Source: Anaerococcus sp. Marseille-P3625 (GTDB taxonomy: Bacteria; Bacillota; Clostridia; Tissierellales; Peptoniphilaceae). From it: a stretch of 64,000 nt of DNA. The notes under the pieces are model-generated. The model did no database searches, was not told the origin of the DNA, and worked only from the letters and a program-made list of their open reading frames with translations. Where the stretch lies: positions 1 through 64,000 of the forward strand of contig NZ_OCTP01000009.1 of NCBI RefSeq assembly GCF_900232825.1. Reading direction: 5' to 3'. The translations under genes and the position numbers were made by a program. Positions 7,929 through 16,718 of the stretch are shown here, piece by piece. Numbering within the stretch: position 1 is the stretch's first letter; each line of letters starts with the position of its first letter.

Positions 7929-9041
7929 ATGAACAAAGAAGAACTGGAAAAAGAACTTAAAAAATACCCATCACAGATGAATTCACATGAGAGATTGAAG
8001 GCTTATCTAAGTGGACAAAGAGTCGATCATCTGCCCTACAATATAATGAGCTTGGATGTGGTTTATGGATATAATTTAGGCTATTCTATAAAAGAATTTT
8101 CAAATATCGACAGGCAAATTGAAGTTACCGACAAATTAGCAAATGAATATAAGATTTTTGGAATTTCTCAAGGCCTAAATCTTAGAACCATGGCCTACGC
8201 CCTTGGATCTACTGGGATTTTCCCAGAAAATGGAATAGATCGTGTCGATAAATATTTCCTAGATGAAAAGCTTGATGTAAATCTTTTGCAAATGCCAGAT
8301 CCTTACAAAAATAAGATTTTGGCAGAAAAATTAGCAAATGCAAGAAAATTAAGAGAAAAATTTCCCGACCATCCTATTAGAACTTTTCTTGCTGGACCAA
8401 TTTCCACGGCAGCAGCTCTTAGACCTTTAAGCAAATTACTAAGAGATTTAAGAAAAAATCCAGAAGAAGTGAAAAAATTATTGGAATTTTGCCTAGAAGC
8501 AAATATGAAATGGGCAGAAGTTTTTTATAAGGAATTTGGACCAGGAAAAATTATGATTGCAGATCCAGTAGCTTGCGATGATATTTTATCTCCCAAACAA
8601 GCCAAGGAATTTTCATATCCATATTTAAAAGCTTTGACAAGTGGACTTAGAAAACTTAATGGCATAAAGCCAGACCTACATATTTGTGGCCACACCAAAA
8701 GGCAGTGGGAAGATTTAAAAGATTTTGATATAGAATTTTTTAGCGTGGATAATTGCCATGATTTAGAGGAATGCAAAATTGCCATAGAAGACAAATTAGG
8801 CTTAATGGGCAATCTTCCACCAGTTGATATTATGAAAAATGGGACCATTGATGATGTAATTGATGCTGTTAAAGCTTGTATAAAAAAGGGAGCGGATGCA
8901 AAAAATGGATACATACTTGCAACAGGCTGTGGGACTCCAGCAGAAACTCCCAAGGAAAATGTCGATGCCTTTGTCTATGCAGTAAGAAAATATAGCAAAG
9001 ATGCAAGAATTAATGAAATACCAAAAGCTCTTTATCAATAA
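7929..9041 (+). CDS. UroD-family (MtaA/CmuA-type) methyltransferase, copy 1
   Basis: Soluble 370-aa protein of the uroporphyrinogen-decarboxylase superfamily branch used in corrinoid methyl transfer. Zinc ligands are expected at His251 and Cys253 (HICGHT) and Cys334 (ATGCGTP). These match the H-x-C...C thiol-activating set of MtaA/MtbA rather than the catalytic residues of true UroD. AGGAAG precedes the ATG. No haem biosynthesis genes lie near, and a corrinoid protein and activator lie upstream. It is closely related to the next gene and the two have identical length. It may move a methyl group between the corrinoid and a thiol or selenol, or demethylate the substrate. Confidence 0.85.
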   Translation: MNKEELEKELKKYPSQMNSHERLKAYLSGQRVDHLPYNIMSLDVVYGYNLGYSIKEFSNIDRQIEVTDKLANEYKIFGISQGLNLRTMAYALGSTGIFPENGIDRVDKYFLDEKLDVNLLQMPDPYKNKILAEKLANARKLREKFPDHPIRTFLAGPISTAAALRPLSKLLRDLRKNPEEVKKLLEFCLEANMKWAEVFYKEFGPGKIMIADPVACDDILSPKQAKEFSYPYLKALTSGLRKLNGIKPDLHICGHTKRQWEDLKDFDIEFFSVDNCHDLEECKIAIEDKLGLMGNLPPVDIMKNGTIDDVIDAVKACIKKGADAKNGYILATGCGTPAETPKENVDAFVYAVRKYSKDARINEIPKALYQ

Positions 9042-9086
9042 TGATAATTTAAGCTTTTTGTATAAATACTTATGAAAGGAGGATTG

Positions 9087-10199
9087 ATGGATAAAGAAGA
9101 ACTAAAAATAGAAATGGAAAATTATAGGCCAAAGATTAGTTCGGGTGAAAGGATTTCCGCCTATCTAAATGGTCAGGTGGTGGATCATCTTCCCTTTGCA
9201 ATAATGTCCACCAATAGGATAATTGCAAATTGTCTTTCTTATAGCATTAGCCAATTGGAAGATGTCGATGTCCTAACTGATATTGTAAAATACAAATACG
9301 ATCACTACAAAATAGTTGGACTAACAGAGGAGCTTTCTCTTAGAACTATGGGCCAAGCTGTAGGATCAAAGCTTGTTTTTCCAGAAAATGACATAGATTA
9401 TATAGAAAAATTTGTCATGGAAGATCAGCTTAATATGAATCTAATAAAAATGCCAGATCCCTATAGCAACGAAGTTTTGCTTGCAAAGCTAAAAAGAGGA
9501 AAAATCATGAAAGATAGATTTCCTGATATGGTAATTGAAACTGAAATCCCAGGGCCAATTACAACGGCAGCAGCCATTAGACCAGTGGATAAACTTCTTA
9601 GAGATCTTAAGAAAAATCCTGATGGAGTAAAAAAACTTTTAGATTTTTGCTATGAGGCTAACTTATCTTGGGCAAAAGCTTTCAAAAAGGAATTTGGACC
9701 GACAAGCGTAATGGTGGTTGACCCAGTAGCTTGCGATGATATTTTATCGCCAAAACAAGCTTTGGAATTTTCCCTACCTTATCTAAAAAAACAACTAAGT
9801 GCCTACTATGAACTAAATGGAATCAAGCCAAATTTACACATTTGTGGCCATACCAACAGACAATGGAAATATTATAAAGATTTTGATATAGATTTTTTCA
9901 GTGTCGATAATTGTGAGGACTTAGAAGCTTGCAAAAAAGCAATCGAGGATAAGCTTATAGTTGTGGGAAATGTTGCACCAGTAGAAGTGATGCGCTATGG
10001 AAGTATTGATGATGTAATAGAAGCTGTAAAAACTTGCATAAAAAAAGCAGCAGATGCCAAAAGTGGCTATATAGCAGCTACAGGCTGTGGCTCACCAGTA
10101 GGAACGCCAATAGAAAATTTAAATGCTTTTATCTACGCAATCAATAAATATGGCAATAATGCCAAAATCGGTCAAATGCCAGAAGCTATTAAAAGCTAG
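9087..10199 (+). CDS. UroD-family (MtaA/CmuA-type) methyltransferase, copy 2
   Basis: Tandem paralogue of the preceding gene. A longer frame begins at 9072, but AGGAGG lies inside that extension. Starting at the ATG at 9087 gives 370 aa, which aligns end to end with copy 1 and places His251 and Cys253 at the same numbers. The C-terminal Cys of ATGCGSP is also kept. The copies share long blocks such as DPVACDDILSPKQA but differ over much of the first 120 residues. This fits one protein binding the methyl donor and the other the acceptor. It is separated from copy 1 by 45 bp and belongs to the same operon. Confidence 0.85.
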   Translation: MDKEELKIEMENYRPKISSGERISAYLNGQVVDHLPFAIMSTNRIIANCLSYSISQLEDVDVLTDIVKYKYDHYKIVGLTEELSLRTMGQAVGSKLVFPENDIDYIEKFVMEDQLNMNLIKMPDPYSNEVLLAKLKRGKIMKDRFPDMVIETEIPGPITTAAAIRPVDKLLRDLKKNPDGVKKLLDFCYEANLSWAKAFKKEFGPTSVMVVDPVACDDILSPKQALEFSLPYLKKQLSAYYELNGIKPNLHICGHTNRQWKYYKDFDIDFFSVDNCEDLEACKKAIEDKLIVVGNVAPVEVMRYGSIDDVIEAVKTCIKKAADAKSGYIAATGCGSPVGTPIENLNAFIYAINKYGNNAKIGQMPEAIKS

Positions 10200-10211
10200 A
10201 GAGGATAAAAA

Positions 10212-11582
10212 ATGGAAACTTATAAAAACACTAAAGCTAATGCCTATGCCTTGATACCCTTATTAGTCTTTGTAATAATTTATTTTGTAACAGGAATTAT
10301 TTTGCAAATTCAAGGCGTGGAAAATGCTTTTTATCAAATGCCAGCACCAGTTGCAGCTTTTGTCGCTGTAATAGTTGCCTTTATACTTTTTAAAGATGAC
10401 TTAAATTCGAAATTTTCTATATTTATAGCAGGCTGTGGCGATGAAAATATCATAACTATGTGCCTAATTTACTTACTTGCAGGAGCTTTTTCTACAGTTG
10501 CTCAAGCAAGCGGTGGTAGGGATGCAGTAGTTAATCTTGGTCTTAGATTTGTCCCGGCCAATCTTATAATTGCAGGAATTTTTATAATAGCAGCTTTTAT
10601 GTCAACAGCAACTGGTACATCAGTAGGAACCATCTCAGCTCTTACAACAGTTACAATAGGCCTTGCCCAAGGAGCTGGTCTAAATCTTGCTATGAGCCTT
10701 GCAGCCTTAGTGTCTGGTTCAATGTTTGGAGATAACTTATCCATTATTTCCGATACGACCATAGCTGCAACAAAGACTCAAAATGTAGATATGAAAGATA
10801 AATTTAACCTAAACCTAAAAATCGCACTGCCAGCAGCTATCATTACTTTGGTATTATTTATAGCTTTTGGTAGACCAGAAACTGTAATTCCAATAGAAAC
10901 AAGCCAAATAGAAATAGTAAAAGTATTGCCATATTTACTTGTCTTGGTAACAGCCCTTATTGGAATCAACGTATTTGTAGTTTTGACCAGTGGAATAATT
11001 TTTGCAAGCGTAATTATGCTTTTCCAAAATTCCTTTGATTATATAGGTCTATCAAAACTTATCTATGAAGGTTTTACATCAATGACAGAGATTTTTATCT
11101 TGTCAATGCTTATTGGTGGACTCTCCTACATGGTTAATAAAGAAGGTGGACTTGATTTTATAAACAAAAAAGTTTTGGGCTTTGTAAAAGGAAGAAAATC
11201 TGCGGAAATTGGAATTTGCCTAATAGTATTTTTGATGGATATAGCTGTAGCCAACAACACCGTAGCCATTGTAATTGCAGGACCTATAGCCAAGAAATTA
11301 TCAAAAGATTATAAGGTTGACCCAAGAAGATCGGCCTCACTTTTGGATATTTTCTCTTGCGTTGGTCAAGGACTTATCCCTTATGGAATTCAGCTTCTAA
11401 TAGCAGCAAAAATTACCCAAGGACTCCTTGCACCAGTTGACATAATGCCATTTCTATTTTACCAGTACCTACTAGCAGCTTTTGCAATCTTATCAATATT
11501 TGTAGATTTTGCAAAAACTAAAGATAAGTGGAATTTTGAAAAAGACATGCCAGAAAGTGCAATTTTAAAAGAAAATTTATAA
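10212..11582 (+). CDS. NhaC-family antiporter/transporter
   Basis: Integral membrane protein of 456 aa with about 11-12 hydrophobic helices. The GDNLSIISDTTI signature (173-184) is characteristic of the NhaC superfamily, which includes Na+/H+ antiporters and substrate/cation antiporters such as malate/lactate MleN. A GAGAGG site precedes the ATG. Its place between the methyltransferases and YedE suggests it could bring in the methylated substrate, or export a product, by cation exchange rather than serve general Na+ homeostasis. That functional reading is inference. Confidence 0.82.
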   Translation: METYKNTKANAYALIPLLVFVIIYFVTGIILQIQGVENAFYQMPAPVAAFVAVIVAFILFKDDLNSKFSIFIAGCGDENIITMCLIYLLAGAFSTVAQASGGRDAVVNLGLRFVPANLIIAGIFIIAAFMSTATGTSVGTISALTTVTIGLAQGAGLNLAMSLAALVSGSMFGDNLSIISDTTIAATKTQNVDMKDKFNLNLKIALPAAIITLVLFIAFGRPETVIPIETSQIEIVKVLPYLLVLVTALIGINVFVVLTSGIIFASVIMLFQNSFDYIGLSKLIYEGFTSMTEIFILSMLIGGLSYMVNKEGGLDFINKKVLGFVKGRKSAEIGICLIVFLMDIAVANNTVAIVIAGPIAKKLSKDYKVDPRRSASLLDIFSCVGQGLIPYGIQLLIAAKITQGLLAPVDIMPFLFYQYLLAAFAILSIFVDFAKTKDKWNFEKDMPESAILKENL

Positions 11583-11601
11583 AAAATAATCGGAGGATTT
11601 T

Positions 11602-12663
11602 ATGGAAATTAATAAAAATCGTAAAACAATAAACCTAATAGCAGGTTTGATAATCGGTGCCATAGCCGCATTTTTGGTAAAAAATGGCAACCCTGGTAAC
11701 ATGGGTTTTTGCCTTGCTTGTTTCTGGAGAGATATAGCAGGAGCAATCGGCCTTCACTCAGCAGCAAAAGTTTCATACATTAGACCAGAAATTATAGGCT
11801 TTATATTAGGAGCTTGTATAATGGCTAATATCAGAGGAGAATTCAAATCTAAGGGAGGATCTGCTCCAATTTTAAGATTTACTCTTGGATTTACCTCAAT
11901 GATAGGAGCTTTGATGTTTTTAGGTTGCCCACTTAGACTAATACTTAGACTTGCAGGTGGAGATGCCAATGCAATTGTCGGCTTATTAGGTTTTATTTGT
12001 GGTATAGCAATCGGCGTATATTTCCTAAAAAAAGGATTTTCTCTAGGACGTGCTCATGATCAAAGCAAAATTGCCGGATATTTTATGCCAGCATTTATGG
12101 TTTTATTATTAGTATTTTTGCTAGTAAAACCAGAATTTATAGTATTTGCAACAGAAGGACCAGGATCTAAACATGCTCCAATTATAATGTCAATAATAGC
12201 AGGATTAATCGTTGGATCCTTATTCCAAAGAACAAGACTTTGTACAGCAGGAGCATTTAGAGATATAATTTTAGTAAAAGATAATACCTTATTTATGGGA
12301 GCTCTTGGAATTTTCATCGGTGCTTTAGTAATGAACCTAGTATTTGGCCAATTTAAATTTGGCTTTGCTGAACAACCAGTAGCTCACAGCAATCACTTGT
12401 GGAATTTCCTAGGAACACTATTGATGGGATTCTCATCAGTATTAATGGGTGGTTGCCCAATTAGACAAACAGTATTATCAGGTCAAGGCGATAACGATGC
12501 AGCAATTACAGTAATAGGATTAATCATAGGGGCTGCATTTGCTCACAACTTTGGACTAGCATCAAGCCCAGAAGGTCCAACAGTTAATGGAATGATAGCA
12601 GTAGCAATTTGTTTTGTAATAAACTTACTAATAGCAAGTATGTCAAAAAGGAGTAATGCATGA
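11602..12663 (+). CDS. yedE: YedE family selenium/sulfur transporter
   Basis: Membrane protein of 353 aa of the YeeE/YedE family. The repeated cysteine signatures are visible: MGFCLAC (Cys37, Cys40), FLGCPLR (Cys109), RTRLCTAGAFRD in the middle, and MGGCPIRQ near residue 290. In characterised YeeE relatives such cysteines relay thiosulfate across the membrane. The YedE branch is linked by genome context to selenium use. The stop overlaps the start of a TusA-like gene (ATGA), the same arrangement as thiosulfate transporter plus TusA-like protein elsewhere. The cargo could be a selenium or a sulfur species. Confidence 0.88.
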   Translation: MEINKNRKTINLIAGLIIGAIAAFLVKNGNPGNMGFCLACFWRDIAGAIGLHSAAKVSYIRPEIIGFILGACIMANIRGEFKSKGGSAPILRFTLGFTSMIGALMFLGCPLRLILRLAGGDANAIVGLLGFICGIAIGVYFLKKGFSLGRAHDQSKIAGYFMPAFMVLLLVFLLVKPEFIVFATEGPGSKHAPIIMSIIAGLIVGSLFQRTRLCTAGAFRDIILVKDNTLFMGALGIFIGALVMNLVFGQFKFGFAEQPVAHSNHLWNFLGTLLMGFSSVLMGGCPIRQTVLSGQGDNDAAITVIGLIIGAAFAHNFGLASSPEGPTVNGMIAVAICFVINLLIASMSKRSNA

Positions 12664-12866
12664 AAGAAGTAGATACAAGAGGATTAAGCTGTCCAGAACC
12701 AATAATGTTAACCCAAGAAGCAACCCTAACAGGCGAAAACAATATCGAGGTTTTAGTAGATACAGAAGTAGCCAAAGAAAATGTAATAAGATTTCTAGAA
12801 AATGCTGGTTACAAAACTAGTGTAAATGAAGAAAAAGATTATTACAAAGTTATTGGAAATAAATAA
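12660..12866 (+). CDS. TusA/SirA-like sulfur (selenium) carrier protein
   Basis: Small soluble protein of 68 aa with the TusA-family motif GLSCPEP; Cys11 is the expected persulfide/perselenide carrier. It overlaps yedE by 4 bp. Size and motif match single-domain TusA. Next to a YeeE/YedE transporter it probably receives the chalcogen on the cytoplasmic side. The N-terminal domain of YedF at 39408 is a second TusA-like protein in this window. A terminator follows 10 bp downstream, closing the operon. Confidence 0.9.
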   Translation: MKEVDTRGLSCPEPIMLTQEATLTGENNIEVLVDTEVAKENVIRFLENAGYKTSVNEEKDYYKVIGNK

Positions 12867-12876
12867 TAAATGAGCT

Positions 12877-12912
12877 AAAAAGGTCTTTGTAAATTTTTGC
12901 AAGGATCTTTTT
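12877..12912 (+). terminator. Intrinsic terminator of the corrinoid/yedE operon
   Basis: A 13-bp stem with two G-T wobbles (12877-12889/12900-12912) ends in a run of five T. It lies directly after the tusA-like gene. Confidence 0.85.
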
Positions 12913-12970
12913 AAATAAAATTATCCAAAAAATAAAATTTGTGTTAATATATAAGGGTAAATAAGATTAT

Positions 12971-13046
12971 TGGGATATAGCCAAGTTGGTAAGGCACCAG
13001 ATTCTGACTCTGGAGATCGTAGGTTCGAGTCCTACTATCCCAGCCA
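12971..13046 (+). tRNA. tRNA-Gln (anticodon CTG), CCA encoded
   Basis: Complete cloverleaf. The acceptor stem TGGGATA pairs with TATCCCA, and the D arm is GCC/GGC. The anticodon stem CCAGA/TCTGG has loop TTCTGAC, giving anticodon CTG. The T arm has the GGTTCGAGTCC loop sequence. G73 and a genomic CCA follow. The U1-A72 pair is characteristic of glutamine tRNA. Confidence 0.95.
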
Positions 13047-13130
13047 AAATATTTTAATTATAAGGGAAAATCGTATGCGACAAAGCTAATCAAAGTTATA
13101 ATTTATGTGTCAATTGTAAAATTATGCTGT

Positions 13131-13206
13131 ATTACGATAGCCAAGTTGCTAAGGCATAAGATTCTGCGTCTTACGATCGTAGGTTTGCGTCCTACTATCC
13201 CAGCCA
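13131..13206 (+). pseudogene. Decayed tRNA-Gln copy
   Basis: A second tRNA-like sequence lies 84 bp after the intact tRNA-Gln. The 3' side of the acceptor stem and CCA (TATCCCA G CCA) are identical to the intact gene. The 5' side has become ATTACGA, so only one acceptor pair can form. The conserved GG of the D loop and the TTCGA of the T loop are also lost (GC and TTTGC). The CTG anticodon is retained, and the anticodon stem is still fully paired (TAAGA/TCTTA). It is very unlikely to be a functional tRNA. Confidence 0.85.
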
Positions 13207-13213
13207 TTTTACT

Positions 13214-13238
13214 AGATCGAGTATGTCGGTCTTTTTTT
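13214..13238 (+). terminator. Intrinsic terminator after the tRNA region
   Basis: A 7-bp stem AGATCGA/TCGGTCT with one G-T pair and a 5-base loop is followed by seven T (13232-13238). It would end transcription from the tRNA and its pseudogene. Confidence 0.75.
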
Positions 13239-13415
13239 ATACTTATTTTTAGTTTTCTTAAAAAAATATTGGAAATAATCATTTGTCTGTATAAATTTAT
13301 GTATATTAGCAAGATAAGTCAAATTACTTTGAAATAAATTTATTAGCTAAAAATATATTTGACAAAACGTTTTCTTAGAACTAGAATTATAGTAAGAACA
13401 CATAAGGAGGTTTTG

Positions 13416-15341
13416 ATGTTATTTAAGACTACAGATGAGCATGAAGCTCTACGTAAAAAAGTTAGAGCATTTGCAGAAGAAAAAGTAAAACCTATTGCTT
13501 TTGATCTAGATCAAAAAAATGAGTTCCCAGATGATATTGTAAAAGAAATGGGACAACTTGGATTTTTGGGCATACCTTATCCAAAAGAATACGGCGGCCA
13601 AGGTCTAGATGTTTTAAGCTACGCTATTACAGTAGAAGAATTATCTAGAGTAGATGGTGGTGTTGGTGTAATTTGCTCAGCACATACATCTCTTGGAAGC
13701 TACCCAATTTTTGCCTTTGGTACAGAAGAACAAAAACAAAAATATCTTGTTCCACTAGCTAAAGGTGAAAAAATCGGTGCTTTCGGTTTGACAGAAGAAA
13801 ACGCTGGTTCAGATGCTGGTGGTACAGAAACAACAGCAGAACTTGATGGAGATAGATATATCCTAAATGGTAAAAAAATATTTATCACCAACGCTCCAAA
13901 AGCTGATACTTATGTTGTATTCGCAGTTACAACTCCAGGTATCGGAACCCATGGTATTTCTGCATTTATCGTAGAAAAAGGCATGGAAGGATTTACATGC
14001 TCTGATCACTATGATAAATTAGGTATTAGATCATCATCTACTGCAGAATTACACTTTGACAATGTAAAAGTTCCAAAAGAAAACTTACTTGGCAAAGAAG
14101 GTCAAGGTTTTAAGATTGCTATGGCAACTCTTGATGGTGGTAGAATTGGTATTGCTTCACAAGCATTAGGTATTGGCCAAGGTGCTTACGAATCAGCTCT
14201 AGCTTATGCTAAAGAACGTGAACAATTTGGTATGCCAATAGCTCACTTACAAGCAAATACATTCAAACTTGCTGATATGGCAACTCAACTTGATGCTGCA
14301 AGACTTATGATTTACAGAGCTGCAGAACTAAAAGAAAATCATGAAAGATATTCTGCAGAAGCAGCTATGGCTAAACAATTTGCTTCAGATCTTGCTATGA
14401 AGATTACAACAGAAGCTATCCAACTTTACGGTGGTTCTGGATTTATCAAGGGTGTTGATGTTGAAAGATTCTTTAGAGATGCAAAAATTACCCAAATCTA
14501 TGAAGGAACTAACGAAATCATGAGAGTTGTTGTCGGTGCAAACACAGTCGGACGTGCACCCAGAGTCCAAGCAGTTGGAAGAAAATCAAAACAAGGTCCA
14601 ATTGCAGGGATCAGAAAAGGGGAGATCTTTGAAGGAGATCCTAAAGAAGCGGTTAAAAATTTAGTAGCAGCTTTAAAGAAAGATGGATACGACTTTACAG
14701 TTGGTATAGATCCATGGACACCAGTTACAGAAGCTGAAAGAATAGTTGTTGCAGGTCGTGGTATCGGTGAAAAGAAAAATATGAAATTAATAGAAGATCT
14801 TGCTTACCAAGCAGGAGCAGCTATTTCATCATCAAGACCAGTAGCAGAAACATTAAAATATGTCCCACTTGATAGATACGTTGGTATGAGTGGTCAAAAC
14901 TTCAAAAATAACCTATATATAGGTGTCGGAGTTTCAGGCGCTGGCCAACACTTAAAGGGAATCCGTGATGCATCTACAATAGTTGCAATTAACAACAGCA
15001 AAAATGCACCAATCTTTAACAACTGTGATTATGGTATAGTTGGGGACTTTGCAGAAGTTTTACCATTACTAATCAAAGAATTAGATAACGGCGAAGCTAA
15101 GAAACCTGCTCCACCAATGAAGAAAGTTAAGAGAAGCAAACCTCGTAAGATGGCACCAAAAGAAGATATTTATCTTGACTTAGGTTCAGGTTATGAATAT
15201 AACCCAGAAATCGGTGATCCAACACAAGGAATCGAACCAGGTACACCATTTGACAAATTGCCAGATAGCTGGGTATCACCAGTATCAGGTGAAGCTAAAG
15301 AAGAATTCATCAAATTTGAATTCCCAGAAGATAGAAAGTAG
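13416..15341 (+). CDS. Acyl-CoA dehydrogenase - EtfA C-domain - cysteine-less rubredoxin-like fusion
   Basis: Protein of 641 aa from the ATG at 13416, which follows AAGGAGG; an upstream in-frame codon at 13359 has no such site. Residues 1 to about 385 are a complete acyl-CoA dehydrogenase ([13 protein letters not shown], then YGGSGFIKG...[16 protein letters not shown]). Residues about 400-570 match the FAD-binding C-terminal domain of EtfA ([21 protein letters not shown]). After a Lys/Pro linker, residues 585-641 have a rubredoxin framework ([22 protein letters not shown]). All four iron ligands are replaced: D588, S591, S621, S624. Such fusions occur in anaerobic amino-acid fermenters. It is co-transcribed with a flavodiiron protein 5 bp downstream. 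Confidence 0.93.
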   Translation: MLFKTTDEHEALRKKVRAFAEEKVKPIAFDLDQKNEFPDDIVKEMGQLGFLGIPYPKEYGGQGLDVLSYAITVEELSRVDGGVGVICSAHTSLGSYPIFAFGTEEQKQKYLVPLAKGEKIGAFGLTEENAGSDAGGTETTAELDGDRYILNGKKIFITNAPKADTYVVFAVTTPGIGTHGISAFIVEKGMEGFTCSDHYDKLGIRSSSTAELHFDNVKVPKENLLGKEGQGFKIAMATLDGGRIGIASQALGIGQGAYESALAYAKEREQFGMPIAHLQANTFKLADMATQLDAARLMIYRAAELKENHERYSAEAAMAKQFASDLAMKITTEAIQLYGGSGFIKGVDVERFFRDAKITQIYEGTNEIMRVVVGANTVGRAPRVQAVGRKSKQGPIAGIRKGEIFEGDPKEAVKNLVAALKKDGYDFTVGIDPWTPVTEAERIVVAGRGIGEKKNMKLIEDLAYQAGAAISSSRPVAETLKYVPLDRYVGMSGQNFKNNLYIGVGVSGAGQHLKGIRDASTIVAINNSKNAPIFNNCDYGIVGDFAEVLPLLIKELDNGEAKKPAPPMKKVKRSKPRKMAPKEDIYLDLGSGYEYNPEIGDPTQGIEPGTPFDKLPDSWVSPVSGEAKEEFIKFEFPEDRK

Positions 15342-15346
15342 GGATT

Positions 15347-16600
15347 ATGTATACAGTTAGAAAAGTAACAGATGACTTATATTATGTAGGTGGGGATGAT
15401 AGAAGACTAGCCCTATTTGAAAATATTTTTCCAATACCACAAGGCGTATCATATAACTCCTACCTATTAATGGATGAAAAAACAGTTTTAGTAGATGCAG
15501 TAGACTGGTCAATTACTCGTCAATATATAATCAACGTTAGCCGTGTACTTAACGGTCGTGACCTTGACTATATGATAGTTAACCATATGGAACCAGACCA
15601 CTGCTCATCAATCGAATTAATGCTTGAAAGATATCCAAATCTAAAAATCATTTCTTCTGAAAAGGGAGTAATGTTTATGAGACAATTTGGTTATCACGTA
15701 GATGATAGATATATAGAAGTAAAAGAAGGCGACACCATGAACTTCGGTAAGCATACACTTGCTTTCGTAGAAGCTCCAATGGTTCACTGGCCAGAAGTTC
15801 TAATGACATTTGATGTAACAAACGGAGTATTATTCTCAGCTGACGCTTTTGGTTCATTTATCGCTAACAACGGTAGATTATTTGCCGATGAAGTTGATTG
15901 GGATCGTGATTATCTAGATGAAGCTCGTCGTTATTACACAAATATCGTTGGTAAATATGGTACATTCGTACAAAAAGCTCTAGCAAAAGCTGGCGGACTT
16001 GATATTAAATACATCTGCCCACTTCATGGACTTGTATGGAGAGATAACTTTGGTTATATCTTAGATAAATATACACATTGGGCAACCTATGAACCAGAAG
16101 AAGATGGTGTACTAATTGTATATGCATCTATGTATGGTAACACAGAATTTGCAGCTCAAGCACTTGCATCAAAATTATGTGAAGCAGGAATTACAAATAT
16201 CAGTCTAAGAGATGTATCAAGCACTCACGTATCTACACTAATAGCAGAAGCTTTCAAATACTCAAACATAGTTCTAGCATCAGTAACCTACAACCTAGGA
16301 ATTTATCCACCAATGCTTAACTTCCTAGAAGATATGAAAGCACTTAATGTTCAAAACAGAGCAGTTACAATTATAGATAACGGAACATGGGCTCCACAAG
16401 CAGCAGAAAAAATGGAAGCTTTCATAGACAACGAAATGAAAGTAATGGATGTTCTTCCAGAAAGTCTAAACATAGTAAGTTCACTAAAATCAATGAAAGA
16501 ACCAGAAATGGATGCTATTGTTGAAGGTATCAAGGACTCTATGAAAAAACGTAAAGAAGAAAAAGCAAAAGTAGCTGCACAAAAAAAACAATCTAAATAA
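15347..16600 (+). CDS. FprA-type flavodiiron protein (O2/NO reductase)
   Basis: A-type flavoprotein of 417 aa. The N-terminal metallo-beta-lactamase-like domain carries the diiron ligands HMEPDH (His80, Glu82, Asp84, His85), then VHWPE and a CPLHGLVW histidine near 227. The C-terminal flavodoxin domain (from about 255) has the FMN-binding ASMYGNTE loop. The family reduces O2 to water or NO to N2O with electrons from rubredoxin or a coenzyme, protecting anaerobes. It lies 5 bp after the acyl-CoA dehydrogenase fusion with GGGAT as a modest ribosome site, so the two are one operon. The last 20 residues are a Lys-rich tail. Confidence 0.95.
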   Translation: MYTVRKVTDDLYYVGGDDRRLALFENIFPIPQGVSYNSYLLMDEKTVLVDAVDWSITRQYIINVSRVLNGRDLDYMIVNHMEPDHCSSIELMLERYPNLKIISSEKGVMFMRQFGYHVDDRYIEVKEGDTMNFGKHTLAFVEAPMVHWPEVLMTFDVTNGVLFSADAFGSFIANNGRLFADEVDWDRDYLDEARRYYTNIVGKYGTFVQKALAKAGGLDIKYICPLHGLVWRDNFGYILDKYTHWATYEPEEDGVLIVYASMYGNTEFAAQALASKLCEAGITNISLRDVSSTHVSTLIAEAFKYSNIVLASVTYNLGIYPPMLNFLEDMKALNVQNRAVTIIDNGTWAPQAAEKMEAFIDNEMKVMDVLPESLNIVSSLKSMKEPEMDAIVEGIKDSMKKRKEEKAKVAAQKKQSK

Positions 16601-16608
16601 TAGATAAT

Positions 16609-16650
16609 AAAAATGCCAGTAAGGGAAAAGCCCTCAGCTGGCATTTTTTT
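16609..16650 (+). terminator. Intrinsic terminator after the flavodiiron gene
   Basis: Stem AAAAATGCCAG/CTGGCATTTTT encloses a smaller AGGG/CCCT hairpin and ends in a run of seven T. It lies 9 bp after the flavodiiron stop. Confidence 0.92.
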
Positions 16651-16718
16651 GCTTTAAAACAAAGTGTATTTTATTAATCGATTTAGAAAGATCTATTATT
16701 TTCTAAATTTTTAGCAAA

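Noticed and set aside
7929-10199. Uroporphyrinogen decarboxylases of haem synthesis
   Set aside because: They carry the MtaA-type H-x-C...C metal site, sit in a corrinoid operon, and no haem genes are near.
13131-13206. Second functional tRNA-Gln
   Set aside because: The acceptor stem cannot form and the D- and T-loop identity bases are lost.
13107-13337. Overlapping small open frames on both strands
   Set aside because: They run through the decayed tRNA and its terminator, have no ribosome site, and have no recognisable product.
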